A DNA stretch of 46,910 bases from an uncultured Lachnospiraceae bacterium (GTDB taxonomy: Bacteria; Bacillota; Clostridia; Lachnospirales; Lachnospiraceae): positions 1-46,910 of the forward strand of contig CAMWHY010000004.1 of NCBI GenBank assembly GCA_947174185.1, read 5' to 3'. Positions within the stretch are counted from its first letter, which is position 1; each line of letters begins with the position of its first letter. A program made the position numbers and the translations under genes. The notes under the pieces were generated by a model. The model saw only the letters and a list, made by a program, of their open reading frames with translations, ran no database searches and was not told the origin of the DNA. Shown in pieces: positions 7,652 to 15,560 of this stretch.

Positions 7652-9599
7652 TGCCTGCCTCCTCAATCCTTTCCTTTGTCTGCTCTGCCGCATCCTCTAT
7701 AAGATGACGGAATCCCGCCATATCAAGCTGCTCGAAGAAATAATCTCCTTCTGCATAATCGCATGCCATATCCGATACCATATCAAAGAAATCCAGATCA
7801 TCGATCCCCGGTACTCGTGTTTCCAGATTCAGTTCTCTGGAAAGCGCCAGCAGACACTCAAACGTGATTCTTGCCTTGTCGTTTATCAATGCAGACTGCG
7901 TAAAGCTTTTACTGAACTTGATAATCGAAAACGGCAGATCATAAATTGATGAAATATTAGTATATCCGCTTCCATATCCGGTCAGACAAAATCTCACTCC
8001 CTTATCAGCAAGAAATTCCATATTCTCACGAAAAGTTCCTGTTGCATTAGCAATAGCAGCCTCTGAGATCTGCAGACAGATACTTGAAGGATCGACATGA
8101 TATTTCTCCATAATGTCGATCAGCTTATCACTTAATCCCTGTAGCATGCATAATGCAGGAAGGATCTGAATGCAGATAAATTTGATACCCAGCTCCTCCA
8201 ATTTCTCCTCCCCTATGGTACGGCAGGTATATTCAAAGATCATCTGTCCAAGATTCGCCGCATGACCCGCCTTCTCTGCAAATTCCAGTATCTCATCATC
8301 ATATACATATCCTAAACTATCCTCATAAAAACGGATCGTAACCTCTGCGCCAACAATGCTTCTGTCCTTCAGGCAGCAGATCGGCGTATACCGCATATCA
8401 AAATCACTATTTTCCATAGACTGCGCCAACACATCGCTGATCTTTTTGGCACGTTCCAATTCTTCCAGATTAAACTGCTCCACGCGCAGCGTCTCTTCGG
8501 TATATTCTTCTAACGCCATACAGTCCAAGACGCCCAGCAGTTGATCAATGGTATGGAGTTCACCCGGAATAGAAATTCTGCCAATCTTTGCTTTCAAATA
8601 CAGATTGCACTCCACATATCCCCAAGGCTGTCCAAACCGCTCCCGGATTTCTTCTAGAATCTGCTCTGTCTTAGTCTCCTGCAAATCTGAAAACTCCAGA
8701 CAAAAAATATATTTATCTATCCTATATACATTACATTTTGTATGCAAGTTCTTAAAGAAACCAACCATCTGTGACAACGCATCGTCCAGCTTCTCATAAT
8801 CCGCATTAAAATCATCTTTCTGCAGATTATCCAATACAACCATAAATAGTTCACGATGATTTCTATAAAGGCAGTTATGACGCATTACGCTATAAAATAT
8901 CTTTTTCGAATATGCTTTGGTCACACGGTCTATCTGCGCACCAGGATTTTGAATGAAGAAAAGCAATATCAACGAACCGACTGCAATAGCAGTTGTCTCC
9001 AGAACCTGCTTCGGAAATAAAAACTGGAACAGTGTACTTGCCACACACATCGCGATCACAGCCCCAAATATTATCTTCCTACTGAAGGAATAGTATTTCC
9101 GAAAAACAAAAATCAATCCGATCAGATAAATCAGATAGTATCCTGCAATCATATAAAAACCCAGGATTCCATCTCCACGTTGATAAACTCCATCCTCCGT
9201 AATTGTAAACAAATATCCTGTTTTCAGATTTGTCAGAATCATAAAGCCAGCCAAAAACAACGGAAGCACAAAGGACAGTTTAAACAGCAGGGAAGTTTCC
9301 CGCCAGGATTTCGCAATACTCAGGATATACAAACACATCAATGGAAGCACCAGAATATGCGTCGCAAAATATCCTGTCGAACACGCTATCAGTGTACCTG
9401 CCGCAACATTACTACTTCCCAGCAAAGTGATCATGCCATATCTTATAAGTTCACAAATAGCCGACAAAGAATTCATAACAACTAACAGCAATAAAATCTC
9501 ATCCTGAAAAACCGCAATTTTTCTGGTCTTATTAAAATATATTACAATGATGAACGACATCATAACCGTAGTTATCTCATAACCGGTTCCAACAGGCAC
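7641..9599 (-). CDS. Membrane protein with degenerate EAL domain
   Basis: A 652-residue paralog of the next gene, with the same layout of N-terminal transmembrane helices, a GGDEF-like middle and a C-terminal EAL fold. The catalytic positions are lost. EAL is EVT (VGAEVTIRF), the DDFGTGYS loop is LTGYGSGYT, KID is KFS, EGVE is PGID and QGY is EGD. It should therefore not hydrolyse c-di-GMP and probably acts as a sensor or as a partner of the active EAL protein. It starts with GTG at 9599, with GGAGG 10 bases upstream, and is the first gene of the operon behind the promoter at 9636-9664. Confidence 0.88.
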   Translation of the reverse strand: MPVGTGYEITTVMMSFIIVIYFNKTRKIAVFQDEILLLLVVMNSLSAICELIRYGMITLLGSSNVAAGTLIACSTGYFATHILVLPLMCLYILSIAKSWRETSLLFKLSFVLPLFLAGFMILTNLKTGYLFTITEDGVYQRGDGILGFYMIAGYYLIYLIGLIFVFRKYYSFSRKIIFGAVIAMCVASTLFQFLFPKQVLETTAIAVGSLILLFFIQNPGAQIDRVTKAYSKKIFYSVMRHNCLYRNHRELFMVVLDNLQKDDFNADYEKLDDALSQMVGFFKNLHTKCNVYRIDKYIFCLEFSDLQETKTEQILEEIRERFGQPWGYVECNLYLKAKIGRISIPGELHTIDQLLGVLDCMALEEYTEETLRVEQFNLEELERAKKISDVLAQSMENSDFDMRYTPICCLKDRSIVGAEVTIRFYEDSLGYVYDDEILEFAEKAGHAANLGQMIFEYTCRTIGEEKLEELGIKFICIQILPALCMLQGLSDKLIDIMEKYHVDPSSICLQISEAAIANATGTFRENMEFLADKGVRFCLTGYGSGYTNISSIYDLPFSIIKFSKSFTQSALINDKARITFECLLALSRELNLETRVPGIDDLDFFDMVSDMACDYAEGDYFFEQLDMAGFRHLIEDAAEQTKERIEEAGNGV

Positions 9600-9635
9600 G
9601 AAAAAACAACCTCCACATATTCGATAGTCTTCTAT

Positions 9636-9664
9636 ATTATATTATAAATCTCTCGTTCAGACAA
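9636..9664 (-). promoter_or_regulatory. Sigma-A promoter of the EAL operon
   Basis: On the minus strand TTGTCT (9664-9659), a 17-base spacer and TATAAT (9641-9636) point to the GTG start at 9599. A second TATAAT overlaps at 9646-9641. Confidence 0.75.
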
Positions 9665-9761
9665 GGATTTCCGCTCATCTTTTACAGATTTTTCATTAAG
9701 CTATTGATATCCGGCAGGAATGGTATAGGATTTGGTAATATGTATAAAGATAAGAATAAAT

Positions 9762-9790
9762 TTGTATAAAATCGTTATTTGTGATACAAT
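9762..9790 (+). promoter_or_regulatory. Sigma-A promoter of the glycosidase-CotH operon
   Basis: TTGTAT (9762-9767), a 17-base spacer and TACAAT (9785-9790) lie about 70 bases before the ATG at 9861. The promoter diverges from that of the EAL operon about 100 bases away. No c-di-GMP riboswitch consensus was recognised between them. Confidence 0.65.
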
Positions 9791-9860
9791 ACAAAGCCAA
9801 GCTAAAGTTTCCTGTACAGCAACGTATGGATTCAGGATCAATGGAAGGAAAGGGTCGCAG

Positions 9861-11036
9861 ATGGACGGCAGAAAATTTTTGAAAGGACTGGGATGGGTGA
9901 TGTTATTTTTTGTCAGCACGGCTGCCGTCGCCTTCCTAACGTTATATCTTTTAATGATGCTGTTCTGCAACGGACCTTCCATCACGGCGCGTAATACCTT
10001 TGTAGCAACCATGCTGGAAACTGGCGGCATGAAATTTGTCGTTTCATGGTATCTGTCGGAAGAAGAGGTACTCGCCATTACCCACAGCCGTACTGCTGCA
10101 GATGACGCCGCCGCGCGATATGCTGAATTGCTTGACTCCTCCGGACAGCAGACAAGTGCTCACGCTGTCGATATGGATAACTCCATAACTTCGGATGTAT
10201 CAGCGGAAGCCTTGTCTTCCTCCGTGAGAATAGGGGACGACACGATGTTCTCTGAAACTCCCTCTACAATCAGCGAAATCAGTGAGATCGGTCTGATTCC
10301 AATCAGCGGCAGGACTTTTGATGCACAGCTCCTTGTGGTCCGCGATCCGTCCCGTGTCGGTATCGCCACATCTTATCCGTGGTCTTCAACCGAACGTGAA
10401 AAGAATGGTCTGACGACCGGCGAATACTGTGACACCTATGACGCGCTTGCCGCCATCAATGCAGGAGAGTTTATTACAGCCGGTGTCAACTGGGGCGGTC
10501 GTCCAGTCGGCGTAGTTGTCTGCGACGGGGAGATCCTGTTTAACGAACCCGCTTATGGAGACGTTATGATCGGATTTAACGACAGCCATGTACTCATTAT
10601 TGAGGAAATTGGCTCCATGTCAGCGGATCAGTTTGCCTCCTATGTCACGGAGCATGCTATCATAGACGCAGTATCTTTTAAAGACATCAGCAATGGCGAC
10701 ACGAATCATTTTACGAAACTTATAGAAAATGGGGTTCCGGTCAATTTAAACGGCAGGGGCGTCGGTGCCAATCCCCGCACAGCGATCGGACAATGCGCTG
10801 ATGGAACCGTACTATTTCTGGTAACAGATGGACGCGGAACAGCAGGTCATCTAGGCGCTACCGGACAGGATCTAATCAATATTCTTACGGAATACGGTGC
10901 AGTCAATGCAGCTAACTTAGACGGCGGAAGTTCCTCTTCCCTTTATTATGACGGGGAATACAGGATCACTTCTTCTACGCTCTCATATGCGGACGCTTCC
11001 AAGCGGCTGCCAACAGCGTTTATTGTTACAAAATAA
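9861..11036 (+). CDS. Membrane-anchored phosphodiester glycosidase (NAGPA fold)
   Basis: A 391-residue protein with one N-terminal transmembrane helix (about residues 12-36), a Ser/Thr/Asp-rich linker and a C-terminal NAGPA domain (PF09992). Recognisable parts are FNAIDASCENT-like residues replaced here by AAINAGEFIT, NGRGVGANPRTAIGQ, DGTVLFLVTDGRG and the family signature NLDGGSSSSLYYDG. Members cleave GlcNAc-phosphodiester-type links, and bacterial ones are thought to act on phosphodiester sugars of surface polymers. The start at 9861 follows AAGGAAAGG by 7 bases. First gene of an operon with a membrane unknown and CotH. The catalytic domain should lie outside the cell, so it may process the polymer made by the cluster downstream, though this is inference. 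Confidence 0.88.
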   Translation: MDGRKFLKGLGWVMLFFVSTAAVAFLTLYLLMMLFCNGPSITARNTFVATMLETGGMKFVVSWYLSEEEVLAITHSRTAADDAAARYAELLDSSGQQTSAHAVDMDNSITSDVSAEALSSSVRIGDDTMFSETPSTISEISEIGLIPISGRTFDAQLLVVRDPSRVGIATSYPWSSTEREKNGLTTGEYCDTYDALAAINAGEFITAGVNWGGRPVGVVVCDGEILFNEPAYGDVMIGFNDSHVLIIEEIGSMSADQFASYVTEHAIIDAVSFKDISNGDTNHFTKLIENGVPVNLNGRGVGANPRTAIGQCADGTVLFLVTDGRGTAGHLGATGQDLINILTEYGAVNAANLDGGSSSSLYYDGEYRITSSTLSYADASKRLPTAFIVTK

Positions 11037-11079
11037 GTGTGAAAAATATATCTCTTACGCTTTTCGTTGTCGAGAATTC

Positions 11080-11099
11080 GCAGGTTATGGAAAGGCATG
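11080..11099 (+). repeat. Repeated leader motif, copy 1
   Basis: GCAGGTTATGGAAAGGCATG, an exact 20-base match to two other sites in the window (31284-31303 and 38754-38773 on the minus strand). It supplies the GGAAAGG ribosome site 14 bases before the ATG at 11110. Confidence 0.8.
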
Positions 11100-11109
11100 C
11101 TTAATAAGT

Positions 11110-12237
11110 ATGAAAAAAAAGTCAGGCAAAATAAAAGTAATATATATGATTTATCTGGCAGTTCTGATTCTGTTAATGATGGTCTTTCTTTGGTATGCAC
11201 GAAAAACACTGATTCTTTATGAAGCATCCCAGCCGCAATATTTGATGGATGCACTGATCGCTGCACCGGGCCTCACCTTATCCATGAATACTGCGGTACT
11301 GACATTTAATGAATTTGAGACGTTAGACGACTATCAGGAACAGTTGCAGCTTCTTTTGGAGGATAACGACCTGCAGTATCATTTTCTGAAGGAGAGCTAT
11401 ACGGATGGCACCCTCACCTATGGTATCTATGCTGGAGAAACACCAATCGGAACAGCAGTCCTAAAACCTATGAGTACTACCACACGCCTGATCGCAATCC
11501 CTATTACAGATTGGAAGCTTACGGCACTGGACGCATATGAAGAACATGGAGACTACAGCGCCTCCATAACTGTACCTGATAATTACACCGTAAAAATTAA
11601 TGATATCCCACTTACCGACGCTTACATTACGGAAAGAACATTCTATGAGGAGCTGGAATACAGCGCAGCATATGTCAGCGTTCCAGAACAGGTTACTTAT
11701 CAGGTAAGCGGGTTAAAGCATCCTGCACAGATTACGGTTCTGAATGCAAACGATTATGAATTATCACTTTCCGATGCTTCCTCTGCAATCCCTGTTGTTA
11801 CTGATGACTCCGAAATGGCTTCTGATAACATCACTCTCTGCTATCTTCCTGCAGAAGAGGAGATCAGTGCGGAATTAAGATCCATCGTATTGGATGCAGT
11901 AGAAACCTATTCCAATTTTTTCTCCAGAGATCTGCCGGGCTGCCGGGAAAGCGTTGAGCCAATACAAGGATTATTTCCTGAGGATTCTATCTATCTGACT
12001 CTGGCAGACCAGTACCGCCGTGAAGACATGCAGATTTTTTCCGCACATACCAATACTTATTTTTTAAATGAAAGCATCACGGAATATATTCCATATAACG
12101 ATCGGTGCTTTTCCTGCCGCGTCTCCTTTGATAAATCCATGACTTTATCTAACGGGCGGGAAATGATTGATACAACCGACAACATTTATTACTTTATACT
12201 GCAAAATGGCAATTGGCTGATCGCTGATATCCGATAA
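11110..12237 (+). CDS. Single-pass membrane protein, TcaA-like layout
   Basis: I do not recognise a precise family. The 375-residue product has a short Lys-rich N-terminus, one transmembrane helix (about residues 8-30) and a large extracellular part. The middle has repeated beta-rich segments (YTVKINDIPLTDAYITE and similar), and the end resembles an NTF2-like fold (YSNFFSRDLPG ... YYFILQNGNWLIADIR). This arrangement recalls TcaA/YvbJ-like envelope proteins. The ATG at 11110 follows the repeated leader element by 10 bases; a longer in-frame start at 10948 overlaps the glycosidase gene and has no ribosome site. Its place between the glycosidase and CotH genes suggests a shared cell-surface role. 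Confidence 0.75.
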   Translation: MKKKSGKIKVIYMIYLAVLILLMMVFLWYARKTLILYEASQPQYLMDALIAAPGLTLSMNTAVLTFNEFETLDDYQEQLQLLLEDNDLQYHFLKESYTDGTLTYGIYAGETPIGTAVLKPMSTTTRLIAIPITDWKLTALDAYEEHGDYSASITVPDNYTVKINDIPLTDAYITERTFYEELEYSAAYVSVPEQVTYQVSGLKHPAQITVLNANDYELSLSDASSAIPVVTDDSEMASDNITLCYLPAEEEISAELRSIVLDAVETYSNFFSRDLPGCRESVEPIQGLFPEDSIYLTLADQYRREDMQIFSAHTNTYFLNESITEYIPYNDRCFSCRVSFDKSMTLSNGREMIDTTDNIYYFILQNGNWLIADIR

Positions 12238-12301
12238 AATACTTGTTTAGATTAAACAATTGTAAAATTACGGTGTCCGATTCATATATTGTTTTGAAGG
12301 T

Positions 12302-14263
12302 GTGACCAAGTTGAAAAGACAAAATTATTATTTAAAGAAAACAAAATATTTAACCGTATCGCTGATCGTTATTCTATCCGCCTGCACCCGGTTGCCGGAT
12401 TCAGAAAGCATCGGCAGTCCTGTCACCCTGTCAGTCAATGAAGCTGCATCTGCCTCCTTAAATTCAGGCGGCAATATAGCAGATGATTCGTCAGATCCAA
12501 ACATTCCAAGAACTTATACACTTTCTGTCAATATCGGTGCGCCCGCTATTTTCAATATGAGCGATCCCGCTGCTTCACAGACGGCATTCGCGGGACCGCT
12601 TCCGGAATCTGTTACATATTATAAAACCTCCTATTACGGAACCGCTTATGATGGCGTTACCTATTCGTTTGAAAACAATATCATTTATCTGGAAATCACT
12701 CCCGATATCAATGATGCGATGCTGACTGCCGCACGCATTAATTTTAAGCTGCCGGAAGAAACGCAAACCAGCAGCGATGATCTGACAACTTCCGCCGTGG
12801 AGCATACCACAGAGGATCTCCCTGAACGCGGCTGCTATTTTTATCCTCCGGACGCTTCTGCCAACTCATCAGAACCGCCCACATACATCAACTCCGACGG
12901 CAGCATCGATTTGACGCAGAATCCCATCCTATATATCGTAGATTCTGACGGCAGCGTCACTTCCTATCCTGTTGTGACAAAACGCCAGACCTTTGATATC
13001 CCCACGCTGTTCCTTACCACAGATATGGGGGCAGAAATTACTTCCAAGTATGAATATGTCAGCGGAAATTTTACCCTCGATGGCACAACATATGAAATCA
13101 GCATCCGTGGAAGAGGCAATACCAGCTGGAGATATTCTACGCAGAAAAGCTATCTTTTAAAATTTGATGACAAAGTATCTTTCTTCGGCATGATCCCTTC
13201 CGAAAAATGGGTTCTTGTCTCCACCTACCGGGATCCCTCCCTGATCCGCAACTGCGTTGCCATGGATATTGCCGCCTGTATGGATCATTTGGAATATACG
13301 CCAAAACAAATTCCGGTAGATGTCTATTTAAATGGAGAGTATCTGGGAATCTATACGTTTTCTGAAAAAATAGATGTGGATCTGCAAAAAATCAATATGT
13401 TTTCCGGGGAAGATTATCAGCCTCCGGAAGACAGCGAGGATATGGATCTTGCCTTTTTCTTAGAGTGTGGAGGAGATCTGATGAGACCCCATATTTATAG
13501 TCAGGAATACTTTATGACTGCACATTCTCCTAAAATGTTTTTTCAATATCCTGTTTTAGACAAACCCTACACCGATGAATTCTACTATGTTTATAATTAT
13601 ATGAATGAACTGGACCGTGCGCTTGTCAGAGGAGTAGGATATGAAGAATATATCGACGTGGATTCGTGGGTAGACTGGTTTATTGTCATGGAACTGACCA
13701 ATAATACCGACTCCTCTTTCTGGCGGAGCAGTTTCCTCTACCGGCGTCCGGGAGAAAAAGTCATGTTAGGACCTGTGTGGGACTTTGATATGGCATTCGG
13801 AAACTTTGACTACGATAACAAAAGCTATGCTTACTGGGCAACTGCGGAACAGGTCTATGATCTTGCGCAGAATCATTATATGAGTTATCTCTATCATTCG
13901 GATGATTTTATGCTGGCTGTGCAGGAGCGATGGGATGAAGTCAAAGAAGATCTGCTTGCCACGGCTATGGAATCCATTGACCGGCATGCCGAAATGGTTG
14001 CCGCTTCCCGGATCTATAATAATCATGTACGCGGCGCAAGCAGTTCCGAATATCAGGTCAATTCCTTACGGACCTTTATTCAGAACAGATATAACTGGAT
14101 CGATATGAGCATTCATATGTACGGATTTAATAGACATGAAGCGCCATATACCGTTTCAGATCCCGTGCCCGAAGAAGAACTGTTTCCCGAAGGAGACGAG
14201 GGCATCGTCAGCGGCAATGAAATACCGCCGGCCATAGATACGGATCTTAATGTGATCCAATAA
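12302..14263 (+). CDS. CotH kinase family lipoprotein
   Basis: A 653-residue secreted lipoprotein. The signal peptide ends in the lipobox LSAC (about residues 25-28). A Ser/Asp-rich linker and a small beta-domain follow, then the CotH domain (PF08757). Family marks are IRGRGNTSW with KSYLLKFD, LVSTYRDPSLIRN, YLNGEYLGIYTFSEK and GPVWDFDMAFGN, which holds the metal-binding Asp residues. CotH proteins are atypical protein kinases, best known for phosphorylating spore-coat proteins; lipoprotein versions occur next to surface-polysaccharide genes. The GTG at 12302 is 1 base after GAAGG, so the TTG at 12311 (spacing about 10) may be the true start. Followed by a large palindrome that probably ends the transcript. 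Confidence 0.88.
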   Translation: MTKLKRQNYYLKKTKYLTVSLIVILSACTRLPDSESIGSPVTLSVNEAASASLNSGGNIADDSSDPNIPRTYTLSVNIGAPAIFNMSDPAASQTAFAGPLPESVTYYKTSYYGTAYDGVTYSFENNIIYLEITPDINDAMLTAARINFKLPEETQTSSDDLTTSAVEHTTEDLPERGCYFYPPDASANSSEPPTYINSDGSIDLTQNPILYIVDSDGSVTSYPVVTKRQTFDIPTLFLTTDMGAEITSKYEYVSGNFTLDGTTYEISIRGRGNTSWRYSTQKSYLLKFDDKVSFFGMIPSEKWVLVSTYRDPSLIRNCVAMDIAACMDHLEYTPKQIPVDVYLNGEYLGIYTFSEKIDVDLQKINMFSGEDYQPPEDSEDMDLAFFLECGGDLMRPHIYSQEYFMTAHSPKMFFQYPVLDKPYTDEFYYVYNYMNELDRALVRGVGYEEYIDVDSWVDWFIVMELTNNTDSSFWRSSFLYRRPGEKVMLGPVWDFDMAFGNFDYDNKSYAYWATAEQVYDLAQNHYMSYLYHSDDFMLAVQERWDEVKEDLLATAMESIDRHAEMVAASRIYNNHVRGASSSEYQVNSLRTFIQNRYNWIDMSIHMYGFNRHEAPYTVSDPVPEEELFPEGDEGIVSGNEIPPAIDTDLNVIQ

Positions 14264-14277
14264 TGTCTTATACTTCC

Positions 14278-14419
14278 GTTGTACAACATAGACATATCAC
14301 CGCCGGGCACGCTTCCGCTGCGTACGCTTCGCAACGGCACATAAGATGCCAAACTACGGCATCTAAGTGCCGGCGAGCGTACAAGCGCCCTGCTTGTGAT
14401 ATCGTCTATATTGCACAAC
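14278..14419. repeat. 142-base imperfect palindrome, terminator or MITE-like element
   Basis: The outer arms 14278-14300 and 14396-14419 pair at about 22 of 24 positions. The inner arms GTACGCTTCGC/GCGAGCGTAC, CGGCAC/GTGCCG and GATGCC/GGCATC close on the 7-base loop AAACTAC (14351-14357). TTTTTT follows at 14423-14428, so it could end transcription of the CotH operon. It is much larger than an ordinary terminator, and near-identical terminal inverted repeats are typical of small non-autonomous mobile or REP-like elements. No target duplication is evident. Confidence 0.75.
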
Positions 14420-14434
14420 TGGTTTTTTAGGGAA

Positions 14435-14464
14435 TTGCTGATGAAAACGTTAATTGCCTATAAT
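14435..14464 (+). promoter_or_regulatory. Sigma-A promoter of the carbohydrate-binding lipoprotein gene
   Basis: TTGCTG (14435-14440), an 18-base spacer and TATAAT (14459-14464) lie just after the palindrome and 28 bases before the ATG, followed by an AAGGAG ribosome site. Confidence 0.7.
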
Positions 14465-14491
14465 ATAATAAAATAAGGAGAGAATACAAAA

Positions 14492-15559
14492 ATGGGAAAA
14501 ATAGAAAGAATATTTAAATTATTAGCTGCCTGCTTATTCTTTGGGTTTGTTGCCGTGGGATGTAATAATCAGAACTCCGGTAATATGACCGACCCGTTTT
14601 CCGGAGATGCCGCTATCATAACTTCTTCAGGCAACACTATCTCCGATACCGCAGATCCATCTGACATAAACAGCGTATCCTCCCAGACGGAAACCGCCGA
14701 TACTTCCGACTCTGAAGCGTCAGGCGCAAATGCCAATTCGGACAAACCGGAACCGATCGAATATACTGTCTCCGACAATCAGATCCGCTTTACTTCTTAT
14801 GATCTGACAGATACCTATGATGAAGCGTCAGCTACGCTGATTCAAATGAACAATATGGAAGTGACGATTACCGGCATCGGCGCTTCTATTCAGGATAATA
14901 AGATTCTGATTACGCAGGGAGGTACCTATATCTTTGAAGGCAGCCTGACAAACGGACAGATTTACGTAAATGTCAGCGATCAGGAAAAAGTGCAACTGGT
15001 ACTGAATAACGTCGACATCTTTTGTAATACCTCTGCTCCTATATATATTGCCAATGCGGATAAGACGGTGATTACTCTCCCGGAAGGAACTGTCAATAGC
15101 GTCTCCGACAGCTTCGCGCCGATAGACGATACTGTCAAAGGATGCATCTACAGCAAAGATGACCTGACCTTCAACGGCACCGGAACACTGAACGTCACTG
15201 GTAATTATAACAATGCCATCAGCTGTAAAAATGACCTGACAATCGTTGACGGCACTTACAACCTTACTGCGGCCAATAACGGACTGAAAGGCAATGACAG
15301 CATTTCCATATTAACCTGTACCATGAAGATCGTAAGCATGGATGACGGATGCAAAGTAGATAATGACACCGATGCTGACAAAGGCTATCTTTTCATCGCC
15401 GGTGGTTCATTTGACATCACCGCCAATGACGACTGCTTCCAGAGCTCCCGGGCCTTTATTATCCAAGGAGGACATGTACTGGCCAGATGTTACGGAAAGA
15501 CCGTAAATTGCGACGGATATAGCATCGGCGCGGAAAACTATATTTCGTCCGGATATTAG
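14492..15559 (+). CDS. Carbohydrate-binding beta-helix lipoprotein (Cthe_2159-like)
   Basis: A 355-residue lipoprotein with the lipobox VAVGC near residue 24. A Ser/Thr/Asp-rich linker follows, then repeating beta-helix rungs of the Cthe_2159/PF14262 type: TQGGTYIFEGSLTNGQIYV, VQLVLNNVDI, KTVITLPEGTVNSV, CIYSKDDLTFNGTGTLNV, AISCKNDLTIVDGTYNL and GYLFIAGGSFDI. Characterised relatives bind acidic plant polysaccharides, so a role in binding its own surface polymer or dietary glycans is plausible. The last rung (GGHVLARCYGKTVNCDG) is followed quickly by the stop, and the convergent pyruvyl transferase stop begins 1 base later, so the C-terminus may be shortened. It has its own promoter. Confidence 0.82.
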   Translation: MGKIERIFKLLAACLFFGFVAVGCNNQNSGNMTDPFSGDAAIITSSGNTISDTADPSDINSVSSQTETADTSDSEASGANANSDKPEPIEYTVSDNQIRFTSYDLTDTYDEASATLIQMNNMEVTITGIGASIQDNKILITQGGTYIFEGSLTNGQIYVNVSDQEKVQLVLNNVDIFCNTSAPIYIANADKTVITLPEGTVNSVSDSFAPIDDTVKGCIYSKDDLTFNGTGTLNVTGNYNNAISCKNDLTIVDGTYNLTAANNGLKGNDSISILTCTMKIVSMDDGCKVDNDTDADKGYLFIAGGSFDITANDDCFQSSRAFIIQGGHVLARCYGKTVNCDGYSIGAENYISSGY

Positions 15560-15560
15560 T

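Noticed and set aside
9732-9860. Upstream in-frame extension of the phosphodiester glycosidase
   Set aside because: The extension covers the promoter at 9762-9790; the ATG at 9861 has the ribosome site and begins a normal transmembrane segment.
9600-9860. c-di-GMP riboswitch between the EAL operon and the glycosidase operon
   Set aside because: I looked for GEMM-type conserved cores because of the EAL context and found none; only promoters are supported.
14113-14418. Minus-strand ORF of 101 codons across the palindrome
   Set aside because: It is low-complexity (Arg/Ser/Pro-rich), lies inside the inverted repeats and overlaps CotH in antisense; it lacks a ribosome site, so it is a by-product of the palindrome.
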